This document shows positions 11,192 through 21,300 of a stretch of 64,000 nt of DNA, one piece after another. Under the pieces are notes generated by a model. The model had not been told where the DNA came from, searched no databases, and was given only the letters and a program-made list of their open reading frames with translations. Both the position numbers and the translations under genes were made by a program. Origin of the DNA: Liolophura sinensis (taxonomy: Eukaryota > Mollusca > Polyplacophora > Chitonida > Chitonidae); NCBI RefSeq assembly GCF_032854445.1, contig NC_088302.1:48026645-48090644 (forward strand), in the 5' to 3' direction. Position 1 is the first letter of the stretch. Every line of letters starts with the position of its first letter.

Positions 11192-13025
11192 GTAAGAAAC
11201 CGGTTATAGTTTATGGCAGAAGTGGTGCTGAGTTCAATCCTTGCTTTGCACAGAAACTAAGTGGTTGATGGCACTTGTAGGTCCATTTATGCAATCTGAC
11301 CATTATTGAAGACCACCTATTCAATGACATCAGCCATGGGGAAAGTTTGGTGGTCCCTCCCGGCTGTCCGGTTCCTGCCACTGATGAAAAAATTCCTAAG
11401 TTTTGGCTTATAACAGTAAAACGGAAAAAGATCGAAGAATCCACCTGGTAATTAGTTATAAAGGACAGGTGTATTTATGGTAATGCATAATTCAGACTTC
11501 AAAGTGTTTTGGCTGGATTTTGCTGGACTGAGAATCACAGCCTCTTTTTCTGACCAAACATGTCATTTGCTGCAATACAGAGCTCTCTTTCTGGATTGTC
11601 AGTGATTTAACATCAGGATGTTAACTGTGAGAAACTACAGTGTAGGTTGTGTCACCTCGATCTCTTCATATAATATTAATTAATGTGTTCTAGACCATTT
11701 CATAAATTTCAGTGAAATATACGCCCCCCCCCCCCCCACCCGGACAATGTATAGCTCATTTGATTGCTACCACTAAAGCTCATTATATGTAAAATAGGTA
11801 CAGAAATTTTCACTTCAGTATTGTGTGGTATGTTGTTGTAGATTAATCGCTATCTTCCTTTGTGTTTTCAGAGAGGCACAAAGCGTGCCAAATTTGTCCG
11901 TGATCTTGTGCGAGAAATTGCTGGCCATGCTCCATATGAAAAACGATGCATGGAATTGTTGAGGATTTCCAAGGACAAAAGAGCCTTGAAATTCTGCAAA
12001 CGCCGGGTAGGTTTTCAGTTGTAAATACAGATCAAGTAATGTGAAGTTTAGACTCTCTTCATATTTTTATAGTATGGTTTCATGATTTAATTGATCTCTC
12101 TTATTCCTGTTGGAAAGCAAGCTTGAAAACCCAAGGCCATGTATATGGCCAGATAAATTTGTGCAAAGCCGTATTTAGGTCATGCCCTAATTAAGGGCAA
12201 AGATTACACTAGCATAAAGTACATGTCAGATGAAAGACCATTAAATATTTTTCGGGAAAATAGTTTGATTTATTTTTTTAGAATATTTTTCCACCTAGTA
12301 AAATGCATTTAAAACTTTGGATTCCACTGTACCCTTTTCTGACCATGTTGGGACCAGCGATCATTTCAGGTATTTGCCACTTGACACACAGATTACCATA
12401 TTTCATCATTCAGAATGTATTTTTATTTAGAGACCTGAAAGCATTATGTCTCTAGTGTGTCACCTACCTAATGAAGGATGGTAGTTTTCTCCAGGCACTT
12501 TGCTTTTTTCCATTTATATGGTTGATTGTCATCATAAAAGTAAAGAAAATTCTTGAGTACAACGTTGTATGCCAGTCAAGATATCCAAACCCATGTAATT
12601 ACTATATTTCACCTAAAGTTTAGCATTTTTCAAGGAAAATATTTTGGTTGATGGATTCATGCACTTTATAGTGACACTTCAGAGCCTAAAACCTTTAATG
12701 TGGACACCAAAAGTGTCATTTTAAGGCCTTTAAGTGCTTCTGAAAGTGTATATTTACATTCTAAATTTAAGGTGAAACACAATATTCATTAAAAGGAAAA
12801 GCTCTTTTTCTGACAATATTCTGCTTCTGTTTCTGACAATATTCTGCTTCTGTTTCTGACCACACTCTCTTATTTTAGGTTTTACTACATACGCCTGTTT
12901 TGTATTTGATCAATTTCTCTTGTGTATGTTTTTAGTTGGGTTCCCACATCCGTGCTAAGAGGAAGAGGGAAGAAATGCAGGCCACCCTCCAGAAGCTCAG
13001 AAAAGCCCAGAAGGAACATAAGTGA
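11090..13025 (+). CDS. RPL36: Ribosomal protein eL36 (gene-level entry, 3 coding exons)
   Basis: Three coding exons join to a 108-residue protein, close to the usual length of about 105. eL36 is a basic protein of the cytosolic large ribosomal subunit. Recognisable segments are [51 protein letters not shown] and the C-terminal [13 protein letters not shown]. All introns are GT-AG. The ATG follows an acceptor (TGTGCTTCAG) by three bases, so a non-coding first exon lies upstream, as is common in this gene family. No damage is visible; it looks functional. Confidence 0.97.
11872..12006 (+). CDS. RPL36: RPL36 coding exon 2
   Basis: Acceptor GTTTTCAG, donor CGG|GTAGGT, 45 codons containing the most conserved eL36 block. 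Confidence 0.97.
12936..13025 (+). CDS. RPL36: RPL36 coding exon 3 with stop
   Basis: Acceptor GTTTTTAG; 29 codons and TGA. Encodes the basic C-terminal helix. Confidence 0.96.
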   Translation: MGSHIRAKRKREEMQATLQKLRKAQKEHK

Positions 13026-13048
13026 TTCTAGTTTCTTGTTTCATACTA

Positions 13049-13054
13049 AATAAA
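13049..13054 (+). other. RPL36: RPL36 polyadenylation signal
   Basis: AATAAA 24 nt after the stop codon, giving a very short 3' UTR as expected for a ribosomal-protein gene. Confidence 0.75.
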
Positions 13055-13329
13055 ATTCTCTGACATGGATGGCAGATGACGACTTTTGTTTTTATTGGAT
13101 TTGGAGACAACACTTTCGTAAGAGTTATGGCTGTAACACCAGACCATGTTGTAGGGAAGTGTAAGGTTTTTTTCTGTTCTCATTTTCGTATTTACATAAT
13201 CATGCCCATGCCATGTATCAGTGAAATTTACTATGGTGTGGCCCAAAGTACACAGAGAAATCAAGGAACAGTATTTGCACCCTAACATGTCTGAGGTTAA
13301 TTCAAGTAAGTTGGTGGTGATTTGGGTAT

Positions 13330-14115
13330 ACCAAGTGGTGAAGAGGTGTATTGTATGGCTGGGTGGGACTAAGACTGGATGGGCCATTCTGTCTTGTGTG
13401 TATTGCGTGGCTTTGTGGAACCAAGACTGGAAGGGCCATTCTGTCTTGTGTGACTGGGTGGGACTTAGACCGAATGGGCCATTCTGTCTTGTGTGTGTAG
13501 TGTGGGTCTGTGGGACTAAGACCAGATGGGCCATTCTGTCTTGTGTGACTGGGTGGAACTAAGATCGAATGGGCCATTCTGTCTTATGTGTATCCTGTGG
13601 CTTTGTGGAACCAAGACCGGAGGAGTCATGCTGTCTGTATGGCTAGGTGGGACGAAGACCTTATTGGCAATGTTTTCTGTGTGTATAGCGTGACTGGGTG
13701 GGACTAAGACCGGATGGGCCAATCTGTCTTGTGTGACTGGGTGGAACTAAGATCGAATGGGCCATTTTGTCTTATGTGTATCCTGTGGCTTTGTGGAACC
13801 AAGACCGGAGGAGTCATGCTGTCTGTATGGCTAGGTGGGACAAAGACCTTATTGGCAATGTTTTCTGTGTGTATTGTGTGACTGGGTGGGACAAAGCCTC
13901 GATGGGCCATTCTGTCTTGTGTGACTGGGTGGGACTAAGAGCGAATGGGCCATTCTGTCTTGTGTATATTGTATGGCTTTGTGGAATCAAGACTGGATGG
14001 GTCATGCTGTCTGTGGTTAAATGGGACTAAGACCTTATTGGCAATGTTGTCTGTGCGCTGCCTGTCTGCATTGCTTGGCTGGGTTGGACTGACTGGATGG
14101 GCAATGCTGTCTCAC
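13330..14115. repeat. Composite 43-bp minisatellite with 188-bp higher-order unit
   Basis: Tandem copies around TGGGCCATTCTGTCTTGTGT and GACTGGGTGGGACTAAGA. A larger unit beginning at 13547 recurs at 13735, 188 bp later, nearly identical. The array starts about 300 bp after the RPL36 poly(A) signal. Open frames on both strands are a product of the repeat. Confidence 0.9.
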
Positions 14116-14129
14116 TTACGGTAACTTGA

Positions 14130-14375
14130 GTGAGCTTCGGTTACTTAATGGTTAAAGACCCGTATCAGTATAATGGCTCGGGTGGGGCGGCTAACTTCCC
14201 TTCAGTAAGTCGTCTCAGTGAAGCAGCACTAGATAAAAGAGTGGTGAAAATCCGTCCTGCATCAAGGAGGCAGAATACATGCACTCTAAGGACTCATTCG
14301 TTGTCATATGGTTGAAAAATATGAAAAAAATTGTGAAGTATGGTGTTAAACCCTAAGCACTCACTCATACGTCCA
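14130..14375 (+). repeat. SINE family B copy
   Basis: Contains CAGTATAATGGCTCGGGTGG, AGTCGTCTCAGTGAAGCAGC, ACTAGATAAAAGAGTGGTG and a tail TGGTGTTAAACCCTAAGCAC. It separates two satellite arrays. Confidence 0.75.
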
Positions 14376-14389
14376 CAGATGTCAGGGAA

Positions 14390-16200
14390 GACGCATAACG
14401 TAGTCAAAAGTCGAACTTCTACAAGTCCGTAGGAGTCAGGGAGCACAAACAACATAGTCAAAAGTCGCACTCCTACAAGTCAAGAGTGAGGGAGCAAACC
14501 TAACATAGTCAATAATAACTCTCCAACAAGCCCGGAAGAGTCGTGTAGCACACACAGTTTGCTGGAAGGTCAATTGCCGCACTCCTACATGTCAGTAAGA
14601 GTCAGGCAGCACACCTAACATAGTCAACAGCCGCACTATTACAAATCAATAACGGGGAGCACATATAACATAGCCAGTAATCGCACTCCTAGAAGTATAT
14701 AACAATCAGGGAGCACACATAACATTATCAGTAATCACACTCCTAGAAGTACATAACAATCAGGGAGCAAAAATAACATAGTCAGTTATCGCACTCCTAG
14801 AAGTACATAACAATCAGGGAGCACACATAACATAGTCAGTTATCGCACTCCTAGAAGTACATAACAATCAGGGAGCACACATAACATTATCAGTAATCGC
14901 ACTCCTAAAAGTACATAACAATCAGGAAGCACACATAACATGGTAATTGCGCTCCTAGAAGTACATAACAATCAGGGAGCACACATAACAGTCAGTAATC
15001 GCACTCCTAGAAGTACATAACAATCAGGGAGCACACATAACATAGTCAGTTATCGCACTCCTAGAAGTACATAACAATCAGGGAGCACACATAACATTAT
15101 CAGTAATCGCACTCCTAGAAGTACATAACAATCAGGGAGCACACATAACATTATCCGTAATCGCACTCCTAGAAGTACATAACAATCAGGGAGCACACAT
15201 AACATAGTCAGTAATCGCACTCCTAGAAGTACATAACAATCAGGAAGCACACATAACATAGTTATCGAACTCCTAGAAGTACATAACAATCAGGGAGCAC
15301 ACATAACATAGTCAGTAATCGCACTCCTAGAAGTACATAACAATCAGGGAGCACACATAACATAGTAATCACACTCCTAGAAGTACATAACAATCGGGGA
15401 GCACACATAACATTATCAGTAATCGCACTCCTAGAAGTACATAACAATCAGGGCGCACACATAACATAGTCAGTAATCGCACTCCTAGAAGTACATAACA
15501 ATTAGGGAGCACACATAACATTATCCGTAATCGCACTCCTAGAAGTACATAACAATCAGGGAGCACACATAACATAGTCAGTGATCGCACTCCTAGAAGT
15601 ACATAACAATCGGGGAGGACACATAATATAGTCAGTAATCGCACTCCTAGAAGTATATAACAATCAGGGAGCAAACATAACATATTCAGTTATGGCACTC
15701 CTAGAAGTACATAACAATCAGGGAGCACACATAACATAGTCAGTTATCGCACTCCTAGAAGTACATAACAATTAGGGAGCACACATAACATATTCAGTTA
15801 TCGCACTCCTAGAAGTACATAAGAGTCAGGGAGCACACATAACATAGTCAGTAATCGTACCCCTAGAAGTACATAACAATCAGGAAGCACACATAATATA
15901 GTCAGTAATCGCACTCCTAGAAGTACATAACAATCAGGGAGCACACATAACATATTCAGTTATCGCACTCCTAGAAGTACATAACAATCAGGGAGCACAC
16001 ATCACATATTCAGTTATCGCACTCCTAGAAGTAGGCCTACATAAGAGTCAGGGACCACACCTAACATAGTCAGTCAACAGTCGCACTCCTAGAAGTCCAT
16101 AAGAATCGGGTAGCACACAGAACTTGGTCAATTGCCGCACTCCTGCAAGTTAGTAAGAGTCAGGGAGCACACATAACATAGTCGACAGTCGCACTCCTAT
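14390..16200. repeat. 54-bp satellite array, about 33 units
   Basis: Unit built from CACTCCTAGAAGTACATAAC and AATCAGGGAGCACACATAAC plus a variable ATAGTCAGTAATCG part. Edge units are diverged (AGTCAAAAGTCGCAC, GGTCAATTGCCGCACT); inner units are homogeneous. Because 54 is a multiple of three, long repetitive open frames appear on the minus strand; they are not genes. Confidence 0.93.
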
Positions 16201-16419
16201 GTGAAAGTGATCACCTCAACAGACATTTGATCAGTTATGAAGTTCCATGGAAAGATTTCAAGTGCACAGGAAATGATGGAATGAGGGACGGGAAAATTTA
16301 AACCACCTTTCATATTACGTCCTTCAACAGCAGTTCTGGTGCTCTAGTATTTTTACTTTCAAAAACAAAACAAAAGAGCCGTACCAAAAGCGACATCATT
16401 GTATTCTAACCAAAAAAGA

Positions 16420-16556
16420 CCAGGGTCCAGTTTCACGAATCTCTTTTAACCTTACGAGCTCGCAACTACCATGACGACGCAATGCCTACAGTACTGGTTG
16501 CCGTGGTAGTTAAGTGAACGTTAAGAGTGCTTCGTGAAACCGTTTCCTGGCCCTGG
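16420..16556. mobile_element. Fold-back MITE-like element
   Basis: About 137 bp with imperfect inverted halves: starts CCAGGGTCCAGTTTCACGAA and ends, read in reverse complement, CCAGGGCCAGGAAACGG then TTTCACGAAGC. Arms continue through ACTACCATG / ACTACCACGG. Related fragments seem present at 17630-17655 and 39305-39335 (GATTGCTTCGTGATC-like). Confidence 0.65.
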
Positions 16557-16574
16557 AAGCGCGAAGCGATTTTA

Positions 16575-17472
16575 GACATAAGTATATAGACCACAAATTA
16601 CTCTTCCCTTGACTGTTTCTGGGACAGAGGTTAAACGAGTCAGAGAGTTAAAATTTCTTGGATTTATGTTTAACGAAGAGCCAAATTGGACGTCACACAT
16701 GAAGTGTCTTCCTAAAAGGTCTCGGGGAATCTAGGTTTACTAAACACCATTAAGGACTCGGTGAATAAAAAAACACTTTTTATCCTTTATTATTCTTTGA
16801 TCTACTATTATTTTTCATACGGGAATATTTTGTGGGCAAACACGTATAAGTCGCACTTGCAGCCTCTGTAAATATTGCACAAACGCGCTATTCGAATTGT
16901 GACTATGTTTAAGTCCCTAAAAAACACAAAACCACTTTTTTATACTCTTGAAATTCTGCCCTTATTACAGTATTACCACCTAGCTTTAATAATTACATTA
17001 TTAAAAACATTGACGTACGTTACTATGGCACAACACGTCGGCGATTGGATCTGTATCGAACCCCTTTTAAAAGTAATCTGTCCTATTGTTCACTTAAAGT
17101 ATCTGGCCCTCGGGAATGGAACAAACTCCCTTCATACTTACGCAAAATTCAGTCAATTTCCTTATTCAAATCTAAACTGAAATCGTATATGCTGCAGCAC
17201 TTGTTCTCCGTTTAGTCTAACACACAATGATATACTTGATAGTCGTTACTATAAGCACCTGTATATATTATTTATTTACCTTTTTCACAGGAACAGAAAA
17301 TCACGATGTTTATAATCACCATAGTTCACATGCCTGTATTATATACAAATTGTATGTTGATGGGGCAAAGCAAGCTCCATGGAGCTTTATTCCTGCCAGT
17401 ATGTTTCTCTATGTTTATATGAATATTATGTTTTGTATATTATATTGGTGAATAAACAAACAAACAAATAAG
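16575..17472 (+). mobile_element. Non-LTR retrotransposon 3' end (reverse transcriptase remnant)
   Basis: Broken frames encode typical C-terminal LINE reverse-transcriptase blocks: KFLGFMFNEEPNWTSHMK near 16645, LHKRAIRIVT near 16870, ILPLLQYYHL near 16950, and WNKLPSYLRKIQ with SLFKSKLKSYML near 17115-17195. Several stops and shifts separate them. It ends with an AAAC-type tail at 17451-17472. Family not resolvable by eye (RTE/CR1/Jockey-like). Confidence 0.75.
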
Positions 17473-18082
17473 TCGGAATTTTGTATTAAATTTGGTAAGT
17501 CCCTTCCCGTTGTTTTAGCTGACATTTTTTGTTCAATATCTTACACAGAACTTAAGTTGTCAAGCAATATTTTGACCCCGTTAGATGAGAAATAACAATT
17601 TTAAAGTAATTTTAAATTTTGACGTAAGTCTAAGATTGCTTCGTGATCCCGGGGCCAGCACTTTAAGTCATCCATTTTCTCATAAGATAAATTCACTAAT
17701 CACCTTTCAGATAGATTACTATTTCTTTTCCATAGCTGCTGTTAAGTGACATAATGGAGGAGGAGCCAACAACCTCGTGACCCAAAATCTGTTGCTTATT
17801 GGCTGCACGTGAAAGTCTTAACATGCGCAGCACAGTTTCGATCAATCGTGACAAATTTTATTGCTAGAAGTCCCATGTTTTATCCCATAGCTTCAGGGAA
17901 AACGTATTACAGGAAACAGTGTTAGCAAACAAAACAAATAGAAATTGTTTCGATATGTCATTTATCGGCATTGTTACAGCATGGATGGACTGAACAAAAT
18001 CTCTGTATATAAGCCTACACTATATTTTCCTATATTTAACAAAAACACAAAAGCACTGTAACTGCATTTCCAAAGACATCTG

Positions 18083-18275
18083 ATTTATTTATTTCTTTGG
18101 AGTTTTACGCCGCACTCAAGAATATTTTATTTATACTACGGCAGCCAGCATTATGTTGGAAGAAAACTGGGCATAGCCCGAGAAAAACCCATGACCATCC
18201 ATAGGTTCCTAGCAGACCTTTCCACGTACGGTTGTGATGGCGTGCTAACCCCCTCGGCCACGAAGCCCCCTCCCC
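18083..18275 (-). repeat. SINE family A copy
   Basis: TTTTACGCCGCACTCAAGAA tail block, CCAGCATTATG, and a head CTCGGCCACGAAGCCCCC. Part of the internal tRNA region is deleted. Confidence 0.75.
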
Positions 18276-18334
18276 CCTCTTCCAGATAAATATAATAGAT
18301 TCCCATAACGGCTGTACAAATACACATGATTGCT

Positions 18335-18460
18335 ATATCAATAAATTTATTTATTTATTTGAATGTTTTTTTTAGGCCGTACTCAAGAATATTAAACGGC
18401 GGCCAGCGATCTGGTGATAGGAAACCGGTAAGAGCCCGGGAGAAACCAATGACTATCCGC
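18335..18460 (-). repeat. SINE family A fragment
   Basis: Tail with (AAAT)n, GCCGTACTCAAGAATATT and GGAAACCGGTAAGAGCCCGG; head missing. Confidence 0.65.
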
Positions 18461-18723
18461 ATGTGTTAATTTATACCTCCATGGTTTCAGCCGGTAAAGC
18501 TGTAGTGGAATTGTAAGGTGAAGATGAGTGTAGGATCTTCTTTCTTGTCAGGATCATATTCGTCAGAGATGATTATTTCCAATAATCCGGGCCTTAAGAA
18601 ACTACTTCAACAACTATTAGCCTGCACTAACAAAGCAGGGAATGAATTCAAGAAACACGTTAATCTGAATTGAATAGATAAATTATAACCACAGCTTTAT
18701 TACTGAAAATTACATCAAACGCA

Positions 18724-18935
18724 TAGATGATGCGCAAATGCTCTCCCCTTGAGAAATTCAAAGGTAGCCCATATCTTTAGTGAAATACATAGAAAATACG
18801 CCAAATGTTTGCTCCTTGAGAAATTCAAAGGCAGCCCATATCTCTGGTGAAAAACATAGATGATACGCCAAATGCCCGCTCCTTGAGAAATTCAAAGGTA
18901 GCCCATATCTCTAGTGAAAAACATAGGTGATACAA
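18724..18935. repeat. About 67-bp tandem repeat, 3 units
   Basis: Unit contains CCTTGAGAAATTCAAAGG and AGCCCATATCTCTAGTGAAA. Located just 3' (minus sense) of the DIRS-like recombinase frames, so possibly part of that element's terminal region. Confidence 0.8.
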
Positions 18936-19214
18936 AGTTTCAGCTCCACCTCCGCGACCTTGCCGTACCGCAACAAGGCGATGTAATATTTTTGTACGAA
19001 GACTGCATGTTTGGAACATGGACCACGCCACCCGATTGTGTCTATACGCAATCACTATCCCACAAGAATCCTTGCGCTAATTTAAAAGTAGGCCATGCTG
19101 CACCAGTGTACAAACAGCGGTCCATCGACTTAAGAAAATATCTTTGTATTTTAGGTAACAAAAGCCGCAAAAGCACCTGGCAGAGTATTAATGAAAATAC
19201 CGTCTGTATTTAGT

Positions 19215-20125
19215 CCGTACAAGGCCTTCTATACATATTGAAAAGCTTAAATGGATTAAATGATCTCCACCATCCCCATCGCTTTATGGTCTCGTCGATA
19301 ACCCCATATTCACTCGCGTGTGAGGCGGACGTTATTCTGAACGAACGAGACTTGAACTGTCTGGCTGGTAACTAACGAAAGTTTATTGCCTTCCTCAGCA
19401 CAGCTGAAAACTGTATGGCAGTTTTCATGGCAGAAGAAATGGTCAGAATTTGGTCTAACTGAGCTATCAAGAGCCATCGCTTTCACCGGACATACATCGT
19501 CGACTGGGTGAATCTGTATACATGGTAGACCTACCCTTCTGGTCAGTTTTGGAATACCGAATACGGACAATCAACAAAGGAGTGTTCTCTGCAGTGTTAA
19601 ACCAAACGTCTGATGATTTAAGAACTGGAGTCATGTTTTTATTTGAAAATACCAATTCTCCCACCCTCAAGAATCCGCAGAATGCAGCATATGTGCGGCT
19701 GCGAAGAGATCTGCTTCAAAACGCAGATCTCTTCTGGAAGTTTACGCAATATCTCTAGTATTATGTGCGCTCGAGTGTCGGTGCCTGCCCCTCCCCAGAG
19801 CGATTTTTTTAATGATGATAAACTGCGTAAGATCATTTAAATGCCGAATTTTGTGTTCGTAAGAAATGGATGAAACACAGGACCCAGCGGTAGCAGTAAA
19901 ATAGCCACGGACCGAGAGATAAGCTATCTAGCTCGCAACAGTTTTGATACTGGCCAGTTGAATCGTCTTCCAAATGCTTGGAAAATTCGATGAAGGACGC
20001 AATGGCGGTAAACTTTTTGGGTATTGGTTGCCGCAGCCGCGCAGAGCAAGCGTACAGTCTCGGACTCAACAGCAAGGAAGGATAACCGTTGGGCTTTTCT
20101 TCTGTCGTCGGAGGTAGTTCTCTGA
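19215..20125 (-). pseudogene. DIRS-like tyrosine recombinase remnant
   Basis: Minus-strand frames, broken by shifts, follow the order of a DIRS/Ngaro tyrosine recombinase: an N-terminal ATNTQKVYRHCVLH helix region near 20020, the core MRVGELVFSN near 19660 with the first catalytic Arg, IRYSKTDQKGRS near 19560, then a C-terminal block containing SRSFRI near 19335, where HxxR-type recombinases usually have His in place of the first Arg. Stops and frameshifts mean it is inactive. Such recombinases integrate the circular cDNA of DIRS elements. Confidence 0.7.
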
Positions 20126-20364
20126 ATCTTTGCCAATGTCCGGCGAGAAATGGAGTCGGCAATAGAACTAGAATGACCGACAATGCGTACACCTTTTATG
20201 ACTATGTTCAATTCCAAGCATTTAAGTTCGAACTTTCTTTCTATTGACATCACTTCCTTTGACTTTGATGTAAGTAAATTAAGAACATGTACAACAGCCA
20301 TATTGTGGGAGTGAAAAACGATTCTCTTGTCTTTGAGCTTGTCTCCCCAAACAGCTACCGACAA
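20126..20364 (-). pseudogene. DIRS-like RNase H domain remnant
   Basis: Continuous minus-strand frame with LKDKRIVFHSHNMAVVHVLN, a run TSKSKEVMS and VIKGVRIVGHSSSIADSISR: the pattern of DIRS RNase H, with the substrate-strand motif before the recombinase. It runs on in the same frame into the recombinase N terminus. Confidence 0.75.
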
Positions 20365-20399
20365 AGAAAAAAATGGGAAAGAATTCCAGAAATGTTATG

Positions 20400-21300
20400 T
20401 TTTTTGTAAGGCCACCATGGTGCCAGTGTTGAGGCCACATCCCACACGCCTATGCACTTGCCCTGTAAGAACATGCCAAAACCTCTGCTCTGTGTACAGA
20501 TGTAACTGGTCACTTGTTAACATTTATCCCTAAAAACTGACGCACCATTGAAATTACTGAAGAAACTCAGCCACATGTGCAAATCAAACTTCATTCCCTA
20601 TGTTACCCGAATGTGGTACTCTGGTTTCACAATACCAGATGTGGCGTCTATTAGCCGTCTGCAGAATGTTCGGGCTGGAACGACAGTCTACACACAAAAT
20701 CCAGGGACCCAATTAAAGTCTCAAAGTAATTGCCTCTTTTTAAATGAAAGGAGTTTCTGAGTTGTTGCACGCAATTCCCTGATTTTTTCGTCTGATATTC
20801 TGAACACCATTTTCTGCGTACTTATTTCTAGGCCCAGAAAAGTTAGTATGCTTATTGGGCAGCGTGTTTTTTATTCAGAAACCTAGAATAGTCTGTAAGA
20901 TAGCCTGACAGTTATTTGAGTCACGCAACCCTCCAGTCAACAAATCACCCAATTGGTGAATCACGTGACTACAACCAGGCCTGTTTTAGACACACCATTG
21001 TCAAAAAGAGGCAAATTTTTCAAACAGGGAATACGAGATTGAACACCGCATAGGTAAACACTTGTAAACGTAGTACTGACCACCAAACATAAATCCCAAC
21101 TGCTCAAAATCACTGGGGGAATACTGGTAATAAGTAAAATGCAGACTCAGTGTCAACCTTATCCAGCAAGGCTCTCTGACCTAACTCCTGCACTATTTCA
21201 ACACCCTTATCAAAGCAGGTATATTTGACTGAGCATAAGACGGGGCCTGTGTAATCGTTAACCGAATTGTCATCTGGGCATGATAAGTTGTGTATCAAGC
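20400..21300 (-). pseudogene. DIRS-like reverse transcriptase remnant
   Basis: Two recognisable blocks on the minus strand: 21298-21110 with HNLSCPDDNSVND and LLDKVDTESAFYLLPVF (RT fingers and first catalytic Asp region), and near 20850 LTFLGLEIST. The sequence between contains stops. Confidence 0.7.

Noticed and set aside
13046-14030. Open frames on both strands with repeated QNGPF / GPFCLV
   Set aside because: Minisatellite read-through; both strands are open at once.
15050-15683. Long minus-strand open frames with repeated LCVLPDCYVLLGVR
   Set aside because: They follow from a 54-bp satellite (a multiple of three); no gene signals around them.
14390-16200. CRISPR-like regular repeat
   Set aside because: Units are contiguous with no unique spacers, in animal DNA; a satellite.
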